From: Lates calcarifer
Lineage: Eukaryota; Chordata; Actinopteri; Centropomidae
Assembly: GCF_001640805.2 (NCBI RefSeq)
Contig: NC_066852.1
Location: 10,028,194 to 10,092,193 of the forward strand
Reading direction: 5' to 3'
Length of the DNA: 64,000 bases
The position numbers were made by a program, and so were the translations under genes. This document shows positions 26,448 to 37,986 of this stretch, in pieces. Under the pieces are notes generated by a model, which ran no database searches, was not told the DNA's origin, and saw only the letters and a program-made list of their open reading frames with translations. The stretch's first letter is position 1; every line of letters begins with the position of its first letter.

Positions 26448-28912
26448 CTAAGAAAGATGGGGGTGGGCGGGTTTTGCAGACACGGTGCTCTCAGGCCCAC
26501 ACCAGTTCCCTCTGCACTGACCTACTTTCAGTCTGGATTTTATTTAGATCAAACACAGGCCCTTGCATGAAGATTCTGTTTGATTTTTCTTTATAGGCTA
26601 TTTATGACATTGCTGGAGTGCTGAAATGGTTTCAACCACTGTCCCATAGGGAAGTACACTAATTTGAAAATACACACTCTCCATACACATAGTGTCCCAC
26701 TGAGTCCCCACAGTGGGTTCATCGAGTATGAGAATACATTACATGTATGGGCTGTAATAAGAGTTGATGTAATGGACACTACCACACTTGTCAATAGATA
26801 GCCCTGCATTATTGCAGCCATACAGTATATTGACCACAACGAGCACTGGACACCTTTAAGCACTGTTATAAATTATTAAGCCGTGACTCACTACAAATTG
26901 ATCATATACAGTATTAACTCATGTAAATATGACGCAGTAAAGGATTTATGTTTTCAATATAGCAGGAGAGGTACGATCCAATATTGTGGCATAGTAACAT
27001 AGCAGCAACATACTACTGTGACAGGACCATGAGAACAAAGACACATAAATAATTTGTTTTGTACTTGCAAGAATAGAACTATTCATTTTTAACTTGCATT
27101 AAAAAATCAGCATATGAAGGACCAGGATAAGACTAAAATCAACATGCTAGAACTCAGGTCATTGCTTCTAAGGAAAATCCAAAGTTTGTCTCTTTTTTTT
27201 TTACATACATTCTTTGAAAAGAAAAAAAGACAGCCAATTGACAGCTAATTGACTTATGTAATTTTGCTTGCTCAGCGATTACTTGTATCAGATACTATTA
27301 CCATATATTACCATTAGTGGAGTTAGTGGCATAATCTGAATCTGTAGTCTGTTTCTGAGGATTATGACATTTGATGGTATGGTCTGTCTGTATTTAATCT
27401 GGGTATTAAACTCAGGCAGAGGTTCCAGTATTTGAAATAAGTCCCTTTCAATTGCTATCAATGGTTAGGCAAGGGAGATTGCTTCTCATGTGGAGGAGGA
27501 CAAACGCTTAAAATAAACTGAAGAGAGAGCCGGTGAGTTAAAGGAGATGTGCAGAACACTATGAAGCAGAATGTGGATGAGCTTATTGAGCCAGTAATGC
27601 ATTGCATTGCACTGCTGTAAACAATGCACCTCCATTTTATATAACTGACATATCATTTCCTGTTACCTGATGCTGCTGGTGATCTGATGCTCAGTCACTC
27701 TGCCTGTTAGTTTATGGAATATTTTGTGTTAAATTTTTAAACGGTTGGATTCATTCTCTGTAACAAACAAATATTAACTTATTTTATAGATTTTATAGAA
27801 ATTTGGCCAGTAATTACCCTGATTTGATCATTATAATAACATACCGTCTTAAACTATGGTTATTGGGTCATCTAATGGTGTTGGCCAAACCATTACAGGT
27901 GGGCTATGACCTGCTTAATTGAGCATTTGACAACTTATTGTGGTAGAGTAAACATAACCTAAGATATGGTTAAACATTCTATTTAAAATTGTTCCTTACA
28001 TTAATATAAATTCTTTACCAAAGCTTTCTAAGAGAGTGGGAACTGTGTGTAAGATTACTGGACTGGTAGTAATGCTGTAAAATGCCCTATAATTATTGTG
28101 TTGCTGCAGTGAAGAGAATTGTAAACTATCACAGCAGTACATTTTTTGTCTTAAGTACACTTGAGCTGTCATATGGTTGTGTCTAATCAAGTGAATATTG
28201 TCTTGTTGTGTTGGGACATCCCAGGCTTTTCTGCCCTTTCTGTGACAAATCCAAACCCCTAATATTGTTAATTAGAATCCTGGCCCAGGTATTAGTCTGA
28301 GTGTGTATGTGTACATGCAAGTGAAAAATTAATTCATAACGAGCAGGTCATGTCACAGCTTGGAGGAGTTGGTACAACTACGACGAGCTTTGCTTCCTCT
28401 CTGACATGGAGGATTATTTGTAACTCTGCCATCACTTCACATTAGCCAGTATTTCACAGCAAATGCGTGTCTGAAACGGATTATGGTGTAACTGCTGGTA
28501 AGCAGGAAAGTATAGCTCCTTGTGAGGAGGTTGCCATGACACCTGATGTAGATATGTGGGTGTTTAAAGCCTCATTTCGTGTAACCTGGTGTCCTACATT
28601 TTAAAATAGGCTTCGTTATTTTCTGTCTAGTACAAGATACGGATCCATCTAAAATGAATCCCTCTGGTGGTTTGTAGCACATGCACACATCTGACAGTCG
28701 TGTAGTGCCTGTGCAAATGTATGCAGTGCATCACATGTATTCTGCATGAGAAACATCGACCTATAAACCAGTCTTTTTAACAGTATTTCCTCTAAATGAC
28801 TGCGTGCCCTCTTTTTCTTCTTAATACCGGCCCTTGCCGAGTCCCCTTCCCTTTTCTGCTCCCTACTCCTTCCTTTTTTCCGTCTCTAAATCTTCCATTC
28901 AGAGATATGACC

Positions 28913-29029
28913 GGTTGCCATGGAAACTGCCTTCGCCCACTCCCTGCTGATGGAGGGTGCGGCTGCTGCAGCAATCTCTCAGTTAGACAGTGTTGCCAGG
29001 CAACAGGTCACATGGCGTTCCCTAGCAAC
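28913..29029. promoter_or_regulatory. Cluster of three RFX X-box-like sites
   Basis: Three matches to the RFX-factor X-box (GTNRCC, short spacer, RGYAAC) lie within 117 bp: GGTTGCCATGGAAAC at 28913-28927, the near-perfect palindrome TGTTGCCAGGCAACA at 28991-29005, and GTTCCCTAGCAAC at 29017-29029. They sit in the intron between alpha constant exons 2 and 3. In mouse this intron holds the enhancer HS7 (established knowledge). That these sites form a comparable enhancer is inference. Confidence 0.5.
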
Positions 29030-31516
29030 AACACTACTGCAGGAACCTGCCAATCCTCTTAACCTTTCTCTTTCTCCATCCCCCCACACCTTGCTTTTTT
29101 CCCTCCATTCCCTTGCACATTTCCTCTGCTCTTCCCTTCCAAAATTGCTTTTAATGTTACTGGATCTCTCTCTCTCTTTTTTTTTTCATCATGGCACTCT
29201 TTTATTACTGATAACAGCCTCTCCCCCTCTGGCATTAGACAAATGTCTCCTCATCTGCACCATGGGTCACTTACATAAACACAGTTTTGAGGGTGCCGCA
29301 TTTAGATGCATCACAGCAGATCAGACAACTTCATCATGATAACAATTCACTGCAGACATGAAAATGTGTCACAGAAAAGACCTCATGATGCATACTAAAG
29401 AGGATCAACCTGCATTTCAGTGCATGTCTATGCCTTAATACTCAACCACTCCTAACAAATTATTTCCTAATGCAACAATGCTCCCCTGATGCATCTTCAG
29501 TATGCTGTTCTCGAAGACAATATTTGAGTCTTAACATGACCAGAGAGGCAGATTTCCCCCCCAAAAAGCACATTTCTTTGCAGCAAACTGACACAGAAAC
29601 TGGGAACTGGAACAGTGTGTTTCTTGAACAATCCCCCAGCTCTCTTTTCCACAGAGAGAAAAACATTCCCATATATATTTTCACTGAAAGACAGTAAGAC
29701 ATATTCTGTCACTGACTTGTCGAGTGATTGACTGTGATGCTACACTTCAAGTATCTATGTATGTTCTAATTCCTGCAGCTAGACAGAAAATCAATGAATG
29801 GTAGCTAGGCTAAGGAAAGGAGGGAATCACAATGTACCAACACAAAATCCTAGTTACTAAAGTCTTCCAATCAAACAATGCATGTAGTACTCCCAAATTT
29901 TCTTAGTCATTACCTTTGAGCCAGTGTTTCTGTGAATGATGATGCACAGGTCATCTTCAAGGCCAGCTCTATTTACACTTACGTTCTGCTGCTACACATT
30001 TTCAGTGTTGCCACCCACTCAGGACAACTCATTTCTTATTAAGAAACAGTTGCCTTTTTTTCTGTCTGTCTGTGGCTCTCCATGCTGCTAGCTGCTTTTA
30101 TGGGAGGATGCAGTTGTTTATCTGTGGTTCTGCACAAGGGCCTGAGGCTTTTGGCATCTCAGCTCAGCTCTGTATGAATATCACACTGGAATTCAAGATC
30201 ATGAAGATATTCAATTCTGTCAAATCCCCAGTTTTACCATATTGTTTGAACCAAAGTAAAAACAGAAATGAATTCAGTGTAATCACTGTCATCATTGTAT
30301 TAGACGGGTGCCGCGTTTAAGCTAGGCTAACCAGCTGCCGGCTCTACCCACCCATTAATTATGTTTTTTAGCACAAACAACCAAGGTACCAGCTGCCCCC
30401 AATACCAGTACAGAGGACTGAACCCCAGGTGGGGGTGAGTGAGAATTTTACTCCAAACTTTATTCAGTACTATATTTGGAAGAATGCCTACTGTAAAGCA
30501 GCACTGCATTTAGCCCAATAGCAACGGTTTCTCAAATTTTTACTTAGAAATGTCATCCCGCCTTCATCATGTAACAGTAGACATTTTCAAACTGGAGGCA
30601 CTTTTTCATAGTTCAAAGAACAATTGGAAGACCCTCCTCTTTTTGTTGTGTCTGTACTGTAAGCATCAGAAATGATCATAGTTTGAGGGACTTTTTAGCC
30701 CCTACCTCAGAGTAGGTAGTCTCTAGCACAAGAGGAACTGAGTGATACAAGTATACAGTGATTGCTCCAAACTTAAATGTATGCTGATTGGGCAAACATG
30801 AGCTAGTGCAGCACCAGTAACCGCCATTTTCAAAAAACCCATATAAAATGTTAGCTGTGTAAACAACCGCTTGTTTCAGTTTGTACAAAATGGAACAAGA
30901 TGTAGACAGATGGACTAACAGTGAAGTCCAGAGTTTGAGTGTATATGCAGGAGGAGTAAATTCATTGCTATACCAACCGCTGGCCAGCTTACTTTAGGGT
31001 TTCTATTGGCGGTGCAAATGCGAACAGAAAAAAAATCCTTTAAGGTGTGTAGCTCTTGGGGGAGCTCTCCAGCAGGCAGTTCCTCTCAGGGCGTCCCCAG
31101 AACTGTTTGGTCCTAAAATGCCTAATGTTGCTGAGTACATGTATCCAGTGACCTTAATATTTGTCCTGTCGTGTTTTCTTTTTTTGTCATTTACTAAACT
31201 GCATCATGTACAAGAATATACAGTGTGATTGATATACTAATAAAAAGCAACAGAGATACAAGCTTTAACAAGCTTTTTAACAGCCAGCTTTTAGGGCATA
31301 TTACATAAAGATATTTTAGTACACCTGATATTAAATATTAGTAAATATTCTATACTTTTGATATATTTTGAAAAACAAATTTTCTACTGTTTAAATGTTT
31401 GCAGGTGATCTTGACAAAATCAGTTACCTTTAATTTACATATTTTTAGTCACCATTGCCCCAAAGAATCAAAGAAGCTTTTTTGCCCTACATTCTGACTT
31501 CTACTCATCCACTCAC

Positions 31517-31602
31517 CTGCAGCACTAGAAACAGTGGGCCAGTTCTGGACAAGCATCCCCTGGGCTCCCTGCATCACAGACGACTCCTCCATGTGGACCG
31601 AA
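31517..31602 (-). CDS. Protocadherin alpha constant exon 2
   Basis: 86 bp exon, the size I recall for mammalian alpha CE2. The acceptor is TCTTTCAG and the donor GCAG/GTGAGT. Joined to the AG ending CE1 it reads SSVHMEESSVMQ.. and closes with NWPTVSSAA. These match mammalian SSVHLEEAG and QWPTVSSAT. The last base (G) pairs with CE3. The middle part (MQGAQGML) differs from mammals, where it is RAGPGG-like. Confidence 0.95.
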
Positions 31603-34600
31603 CTGAAAGAAAGGACACATTCAGCAAAGGCAGGAGATACATAAAAACAAATATTTACTTATTATTCAGTGACCTGACCTCTAGCTAATAATTATTCCTT
31701 CTTATGGAAGTTTGTTTTCCTTGATAGTCTAGGTATTTTTAAACCTCAACTGAAATGGTAATCTAATACAAAAAATTGCTTACAGTGTCAAATCTTCAAG
31801 CACTATTAAGTCACTGCCTCAAGCCTCAACAGCCTAGTTGCCAGGGGCGACCAGTTTTGCACTACTGTCACACTTGTTTCGTGTGGACACGTTGCCCCTG
31901 GCAGCTGATTCCCACTTGTCTTATTTAAAAAAAAAAAAAAAACATCCCAAACTGGAGCTGCTGAATTAACTTCAGCCATCATTCATTTTATTATTCACCC
32001 CTGTGCTTTGTCCTTCATACAACAAATATGAACCTTTGTTGTGATGCCGGAGCTGTGTTCTGTTAATGCAGTCTGCAGCTGCTTCACAGGGAAAGTTTTC
32101 AGTGACCAACTGATTTATGTCAATTTCTACAGTAAATTTGGACCTTTCATTCTTTTGGTAACTGGATTGGGTTTGAGTATTGCAGATTGGAAAAGGAAAA
32201 AGCATGTAATGCAGGTACGAAGTGAAGGTTCTGTTTCTGTGCCATAGTTACATATAGAAAAGTGGTCATTGTCGTACCCATGGCACTCACAGCATGGCAC
32301 GGTACAGAACAGGTATCCACCCTAATGGTTAAAACCACATATGTAAAGACAATGCTCTGTTTTCTGAATTACCAAGTAAGGTTTTAACTCCAGTATTTAT
32401 CTAAATGGCAATCAACATATATACAGTGCATATGTGTTATTATACCTCCTAAATGTTCATCTCATATTGGGATACATAAATATTTAATGTTGTTAATTGC
32501 ATGCTGATCTTGCTGCATATATTTTATTATATGATAATCATGTATAAAAATGAGGACACAATGTTAAAAAGAATTCACACTACAGTCTAAACATAGATAC
32601 TTGCCATGGAACCGAAGTGGAGTTCTTGTCTTGAAGTTTCAGATGTTTTTTTTTTGTTGTTTGTTTGTTTTTTTTTTTTTCCTTCTTTTCACCAATGTGA
32701 AAACCCAGAGGGTGTACTTTTCTGAGCTCTACTTTTTTCATTCAATACAGCTGGTGGGCAGACAGTACTCTGAGAGAAGGCAATGCAGAAACAGTTCCTG
32801 CTTTCACTGTTAATGTTCACTTTCACAATGTGATGACACTTACTTGCATGCTTGAATTGAAGAAGTTTATTTTCATTTCATATGAAAATGAAAATTGTCA
32901 TTTATACATCCCTGGCAGTGCATAATATTCTTAGTAGTGTAATGAATAAACAAAGTGTTCTGCAGTAAGTATTTTGTAACTTCAATTTCTTGAAACTGTC
33001 TGTAAAAGTGACAGTGAGCAGTTAGCTTAGCTTAGCATAAAGAAACAGCTGGCCTGGCTCTGTCCCAAGATAACAAAATCATTAACTTCTTGGTGCCTTG
33101 TCATCTCGTGAGCAGACACACTTAACCCCCACCTAAAATCATAAACTTTATATTTTTACACTTTTTGTATAAAAAAGTGCAAAGGTCTGTATGTTGACAG
33201 GTTTTTTTTGGTTGTTGAAAAGGAGGAATAATTTGACACTAAATACAGTCAGTCCCTTTCTTAACTAGAGTTAGATGAGAGGACTGATACCACTCTTGTG
33301 TCTACTCACATAATGCGAGCTGGTTAGTTTAGCCAAGCATAAAGACTGGAATCAGAAACAGCTAGCCTGGTTGTGTCCAATGTGACACACAAAATCCAAT
33401 TACCAGCACCTCTCAGACTGTTTGTTCAATCCATACAGTGCAAAAAAATGACAAGCTGTTGGTTATTGAGTAGTTAATGTCCATTTACTAAGGGTGTTAT
33501 CTTGTTGCCTTGTTGTAAGGCTGTAATGGACATACAAAGCCAAGTACTTGCATGCAGTTTCCAACATAGGCTGTGATTTTTCCCCCCTCATACAATCATA
33601 ATGAATATAGAGTTTACTGTATAGCAGGACCTACTGACTGGGGCATCTGCAATGCAGCACACCGAGTACCTATCTCAAACTGCAACTCACTTGTTATGTT
33701 GAATAGGGATTTGTCATGAATATAAAATGGCCATGTATATCCTGAGCAGTGTGAGTTTCAAGCTTTTACATAAGCAGAGGTGCAGTTCTAATGTGAGAGA
33801 ATATGACACAGATAGGACTGGTGTTCTCTACAGTGACTGACTACACCAGGAATGTGGGTCAGTAATGTTGGTGCTACAAGATGCGTGTAGTGTGAGACAT
33901 TACAGCGTGCGTGTGTTAGGGTTAAGTGTTAATGTGAGCCGTCTCTGTGTCTGTGTGTGTTACAGGCACTGCCATTTTAGAGATGGCAGCGGCAAATTGC
34001 AGTGATGATTTATGTTAAGCCATGTCATGTTACAGTGGCTTGATGACATGATGCACATTATGATACCCTACGCACCATAGAAATTAACACTAATATCCAA
34101 TTAAATCAAACTTAGACGGAGCAGAAGACTGCACGACCGAGCAGTAAGCATTGTTAGCATGAAATTATGAAAATTCGGTACAAGGGATAGACGTGGAGGA
34201 AAAACTCATTAGTCCCTGACGTTCCAGCTGTCGTCCTATCAAATTAGCAAAACACTTCATTACAGATGAAAAAAAAAAAACTAACACAATTCTGTTCCAA
34301 TTGTTGTTAAATCTTTTTTTTTCGTTTCAGTATTCTGTGATTTGTAGTTGGCTTTACTTACTCACATAATTAGGAACACTTATATTCTAAGCAAATGGAA
34401 AACACAGTTTTCTATATTTGAAATAATACCCCACATAAGCTTGCAACCCAAATTTCAAGAACCTGCTCATTATTATTGCTGGGAGTTGACAGTTTTAGGT
34501 GAAGTTCTACATCATGTGTAGAAACCATTTACACATGGTTCTAAAAGCTTAATTAAGTCTTTCAGTTTCAGTGCAATATTTAGTATATATGTTTTATGTA

Positions 34601-35283
34601 TTTTTAGACCTATCTGTAAATGGGATTTTAAGATCTTATGAAGCCATAGCTGGAAAAACTGAGTGCATGCAAGTATGTCCTATGAATTAACAAGTATGAC
34701 CAGAGTCTAAACTGTCTGACTTCACAATTTCTCCCCTAATCTCTAGACAAAAATATATAAATACACAGAACTGCACACAGGCAGTGCAGACACTGATGAT
34801 GATGATGTGTGCGTCTGATAATCTGAGAAAGGTCATAGTCGGCTCATTTGTCCTTCATGCTTCATGCTGAAAGACTGGAACTGGGGGAAGTAACGCTGAG
34901 AATATAGATGGCCTATATAGTGTTACACTGCAGAGGAGGAGTGCTTTGCATCCACTGATGGGAGCTGCACATGGATTTTCCCAAAGGAGGAGGATGGGGT
35001 TGAGGTTCAAACAGATGCTTAGGGTTGACTAGCCCCGTTTTCTGATAATGACAGATACTTAGCTGCAGTGTTATGCTGCAATGTTTTTTTCCCCTTTCAG
35101 TAGAGGTCATTTTGAGGAGCAGGTAACAGTAGAAAGTCTAATTTATCACCATACATTGCAGAGCAAGATGAAGGGTCACTGTAGTGGTAGCACAGACACT
35201 AGACCATATGAGGAGAATGAATAGGTGTAACTTTTTCTAGATGATCAAAAGTTGCAAAAGAGTTAAAGATGGAAAGTGCTTAC
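31603..35283 (-). other. Alpha CE1-CE2 intron
   Basis: 3.7 kb intron without supported exons. It contains a poly(A) run at about 31927-31941, T-rich runs and two copies of a dispersed GCTTAGCATAAAG repeat (33019-33066, 33319-33380). Confidence 0.6.
33019..33380. repeat. Two copies of a teleost dispersed repeat
   Basis: Copies at 33019-33066 and 33319-33380 share TTAG.TTAGC.(A)AGCATAAAG followed by AAACAGCT(A/G)GCCTGG(C/T)T. They are in the same orientation about 300 bp apart. A shorter copy lies at 24679. Confidence 0.55.
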
Positions 35284-35342
35284 CTCTGCACCCCTGCCCT
35301 CAAAGATGCAGAATATCGCCAGTCAGCATTCGGAGCTTTTGG
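35284..35342 (-). CDS. Protocadherin alpha constant exon 1
   Basis: 59 bp exon, the size I recall for mammalian alpha CE1. The acceptor is TTGCTCGCTCAG and the donor AGAG/GTAAGC. It reads PKAPNADWRYSASLRAGVQ in phase 0, then AG for the next codon. Mammals have PRQPNPDWRYSASLRAGMH. DWRYSASLRAG is a signature of the alpha constant region. It accepts phase-0 donors from the variable exons at 37987 and 53779. Confidence 0.97.
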
Positions 35343-35345
35343 CTG

Positions 35346-35445
35346 AGCGAGCAAGAGGTAGAGAGAGAGAGAGGAGAGGGGAAAAAAAGAGTAGAGAGAG
35401 AAGAGAAAGATGGAGAGACAGAGAGAGAGAGAGAAGGAAGAGGGT
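35346..35445 (-). promoter_or_regulatory. Very long polypyrimidine tract before CE1
   Basis: On the transcribed strand roughly 100 nt upstream of the CE1 acceptor are almost entirely C and T, mostly CT repeats. This is far longer than a usual acceptor tract. It would be read by U2AF and possibly by PTB-type repressors. Confidence 0.6.
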
Positions 35446-37986
35446 GAGTTTAGTTTGATCTCATACAGCGCAGAGCCAGGCTGAGCCATGGTCTCATCAA
35501 TTAATCATGATACACATCCCAGCTCTGGACGTGGTAGGAACACTGCAGTCGTGTCCCCCTTTGCAAGCACACTCACATACACACACACACATACGTATTG
35601 ACATCCATGCAAGGACTTTAAAAAGGGCAGTGACTGAAAAGCCATATTGATGAGTTTTTGGACAGTCTCACTCTATGGCTCTATAAATGCGAGAGCTGGG
35701 AGAGTTATGCCCTTTCCCTGCCTGCTGGGGTGTTTGTACAGACTGATGTATATGTTTTTGTAACTGGAGTCAATCTGTGCGCTCCTGATGAACCTTGGCT
35801 GAGTGCTTGAAACTCCTAACCACTCTCTGGTAAATGTATGCCTTTAAAAACCAGTAAGCAAGAGCTATCATCGCTAGGACAACCACATCCTATACACACG
35901 GCCTATATTAGCCCACTGAATAGTTATAATTATATCCAAATATCTTTTATAAAATATTTTTCCATATATCTTGCCTTGGAGATTTATTGATTCTGATGGC
36001 TGTCTCTCACCAAAACCTTGCCATCATTACATTGAAACTACTCTATAGACACATTTTTTAAAGGAATATGTTCCCATTAAAAACCTTATAAACAGTTAGA
36101 TATTTGTATGTTTCTAAGAGCACAGAAAGTATAGAATATTGGCTAAATTAAAATACACTATCTAGACAAAGATTTTTTTGGCTAAATATTTTACATGAAT
36201 TTTAAATTACCCTATTTTAGTTTAATGACTTTTGACTGGACTGAACCCCCACTCATTTACCTTTGATAATGGCCAGACTGCTAATGATAATGCATTTAAG
36301 TTCAAAGAACCATATGAACCTAATGGAGGGAAAAGTTCATATTTTTAATGAGCCAATCTTTCATGGCCATTAATTATTCCTGACCCTTTCATAATTTTTT
36401 TCCCCCATGAGAACTGTGCACATGCACTACATGAAAAGACATTTTTATTACATTTGTATTAAAGCTAATGCTAAAATCTGTCAGCATCATGTGGGTTGCA
36501 GCCATAGATCTCAAGAACACCGAATAAGAAAAGCTGTGTTTCAGACACAAACCTGCTCAGGCAGTGGCAAATGTCCCAGATAAAGATGGCACATCATGTT
36601 CCTCAGTTCAATTCAGAGTGGAGTATTTTTTGCTGGTAGACCCAGCCTCTTTGAGTAAATCTAATTTGCAGGGCTGAGGAACACAGGCTGGAGGTTAATT
36701 TAATTTACACTGCTACACTTGTCTCAGTAAGAGATTTTCTCATTGTATTACTAATGTACCAGAGACTGGTACCTGATAATTAAGACGATGCATCCAAAGG
36801 CAAATTCCTAACCTTAGGGAGCCCTTGCTGCAATAATCTGGCAATAAAAACTATATTATTCCAATATTTGAACTGTCAATCTCTCCTTTCTCTCAGGCAT
36901 AAAAGCAGAATATACCTTTGCTAGAGTGAAACCCAGACTCCTTAAAGGTAAAACTAACAGACATGAGGATTTCAATATCTAAGGACTGCACAAGTGATGC
37001 ATGTATGGCTTGAAAAGCAGGTATCAGACTTTTCAATAGTAATCATGCCAACTACAGTCATATTATTTAATTTCTACCTCAATATTAACAGTATTTTAGG
37101 TATGACTATAGGTATTTTTTAATATACCTAAATCAGTTGTTGGTGTGTGTGAAACTAAATCATTAGTAGTATGGATATTGCCTAGCAGGTTTCACTCATC
37201 TAGAACTCACATGCGAAGTTAGGAAAACTGTATCACGCAAGTGTAATACTTTTAGATCAGGAGAAAACAATTAGGGTGAAATGACAAAATCTAAAACAAT
37301 ATCTAGTCTCCTCACAGTATCAGCACTAGTCATAGGTATGCATATCTCTCCCATAGTCAGAGGCACACAGGCAAACCAAGGGTGCCTGACTCAAGTCCTC
37401 TTCAACAACTAGTCTTGTGGTGGTCTTGATCAAGTCAATTAACCCCAGCTGCTCCAGCGCTCAGTTTTACTCACTCACTCACACTAACTCACACTCACAC
37501 AAGGCAAACCCACATGCACAAAGAGCGAGCAAGCAGTGAAGACAGCATGACCTGTTCTTGGTGTAGATGTGATGACAACCTCAAACTGAAACACAAATCT
37601 CTGAATCATCAGAAATAACACAGGAACCTTGAAAGGCATCAGGACTGACACTAATGCAGTGTGAGCGCTGAGCTGAGCTGGGCCGAGTGACTGCACGGTG
37701 CAAGTGGGAACTGAACAAAGAGAATGAGCACTGCAAGGATTCAATTCATTGCCAGAGGGGATCAAACTTGACATGCAGGAATATCACCCTGCACACAAAA
37801 ATGATGACAACAATGCATACTGTAGCAATAACCTTAATGAAAAGTCATGTTTGGTATGTAGTTAAAGGGTTTTATATTGTTTGCAACTAAATAAAATTTC
37901 ATCAGAAAGTGACTAATATGTAAACACATTGATTCATGGGCTTCCAGATATGGCACAAAGATAAACATAAAAAATTAATGACACAC
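35446..37986 (-). other. Intron between alpha-C2 exon and CE1
   Basis: Up to 2.6 kb including the pyrimidine tract. A segment at about 36221-36390 is dense in TAAT/ATTA cores with an ATGCATTT octamer-like motif. No other exon seen. Confidence 0.6.

Larger units (their letters stand above)
24515..31516 (-). other. Alpha CE2-CE3 intron
   Basis: 7.0 kb intron. It contains a GCTTAGCTTAGCAT-type teleost repeat fragment (24679-24712), CA/GA simple repeats (26389-26447) and an X-box cluster (28913-29029, listed separately). A stretch at 28796-29340 is open on the plus strand but looks noncoding. Confidence 0.6.

Noticed and set aside
28796..29339. Plus-strand open stretch with Ala-rich peptide
   Set aside because: It lies in an alpha intron, is low in complexity and has no splice sites that fit. 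The underlying DNA is better explained as X-box-type regulatory sequence.
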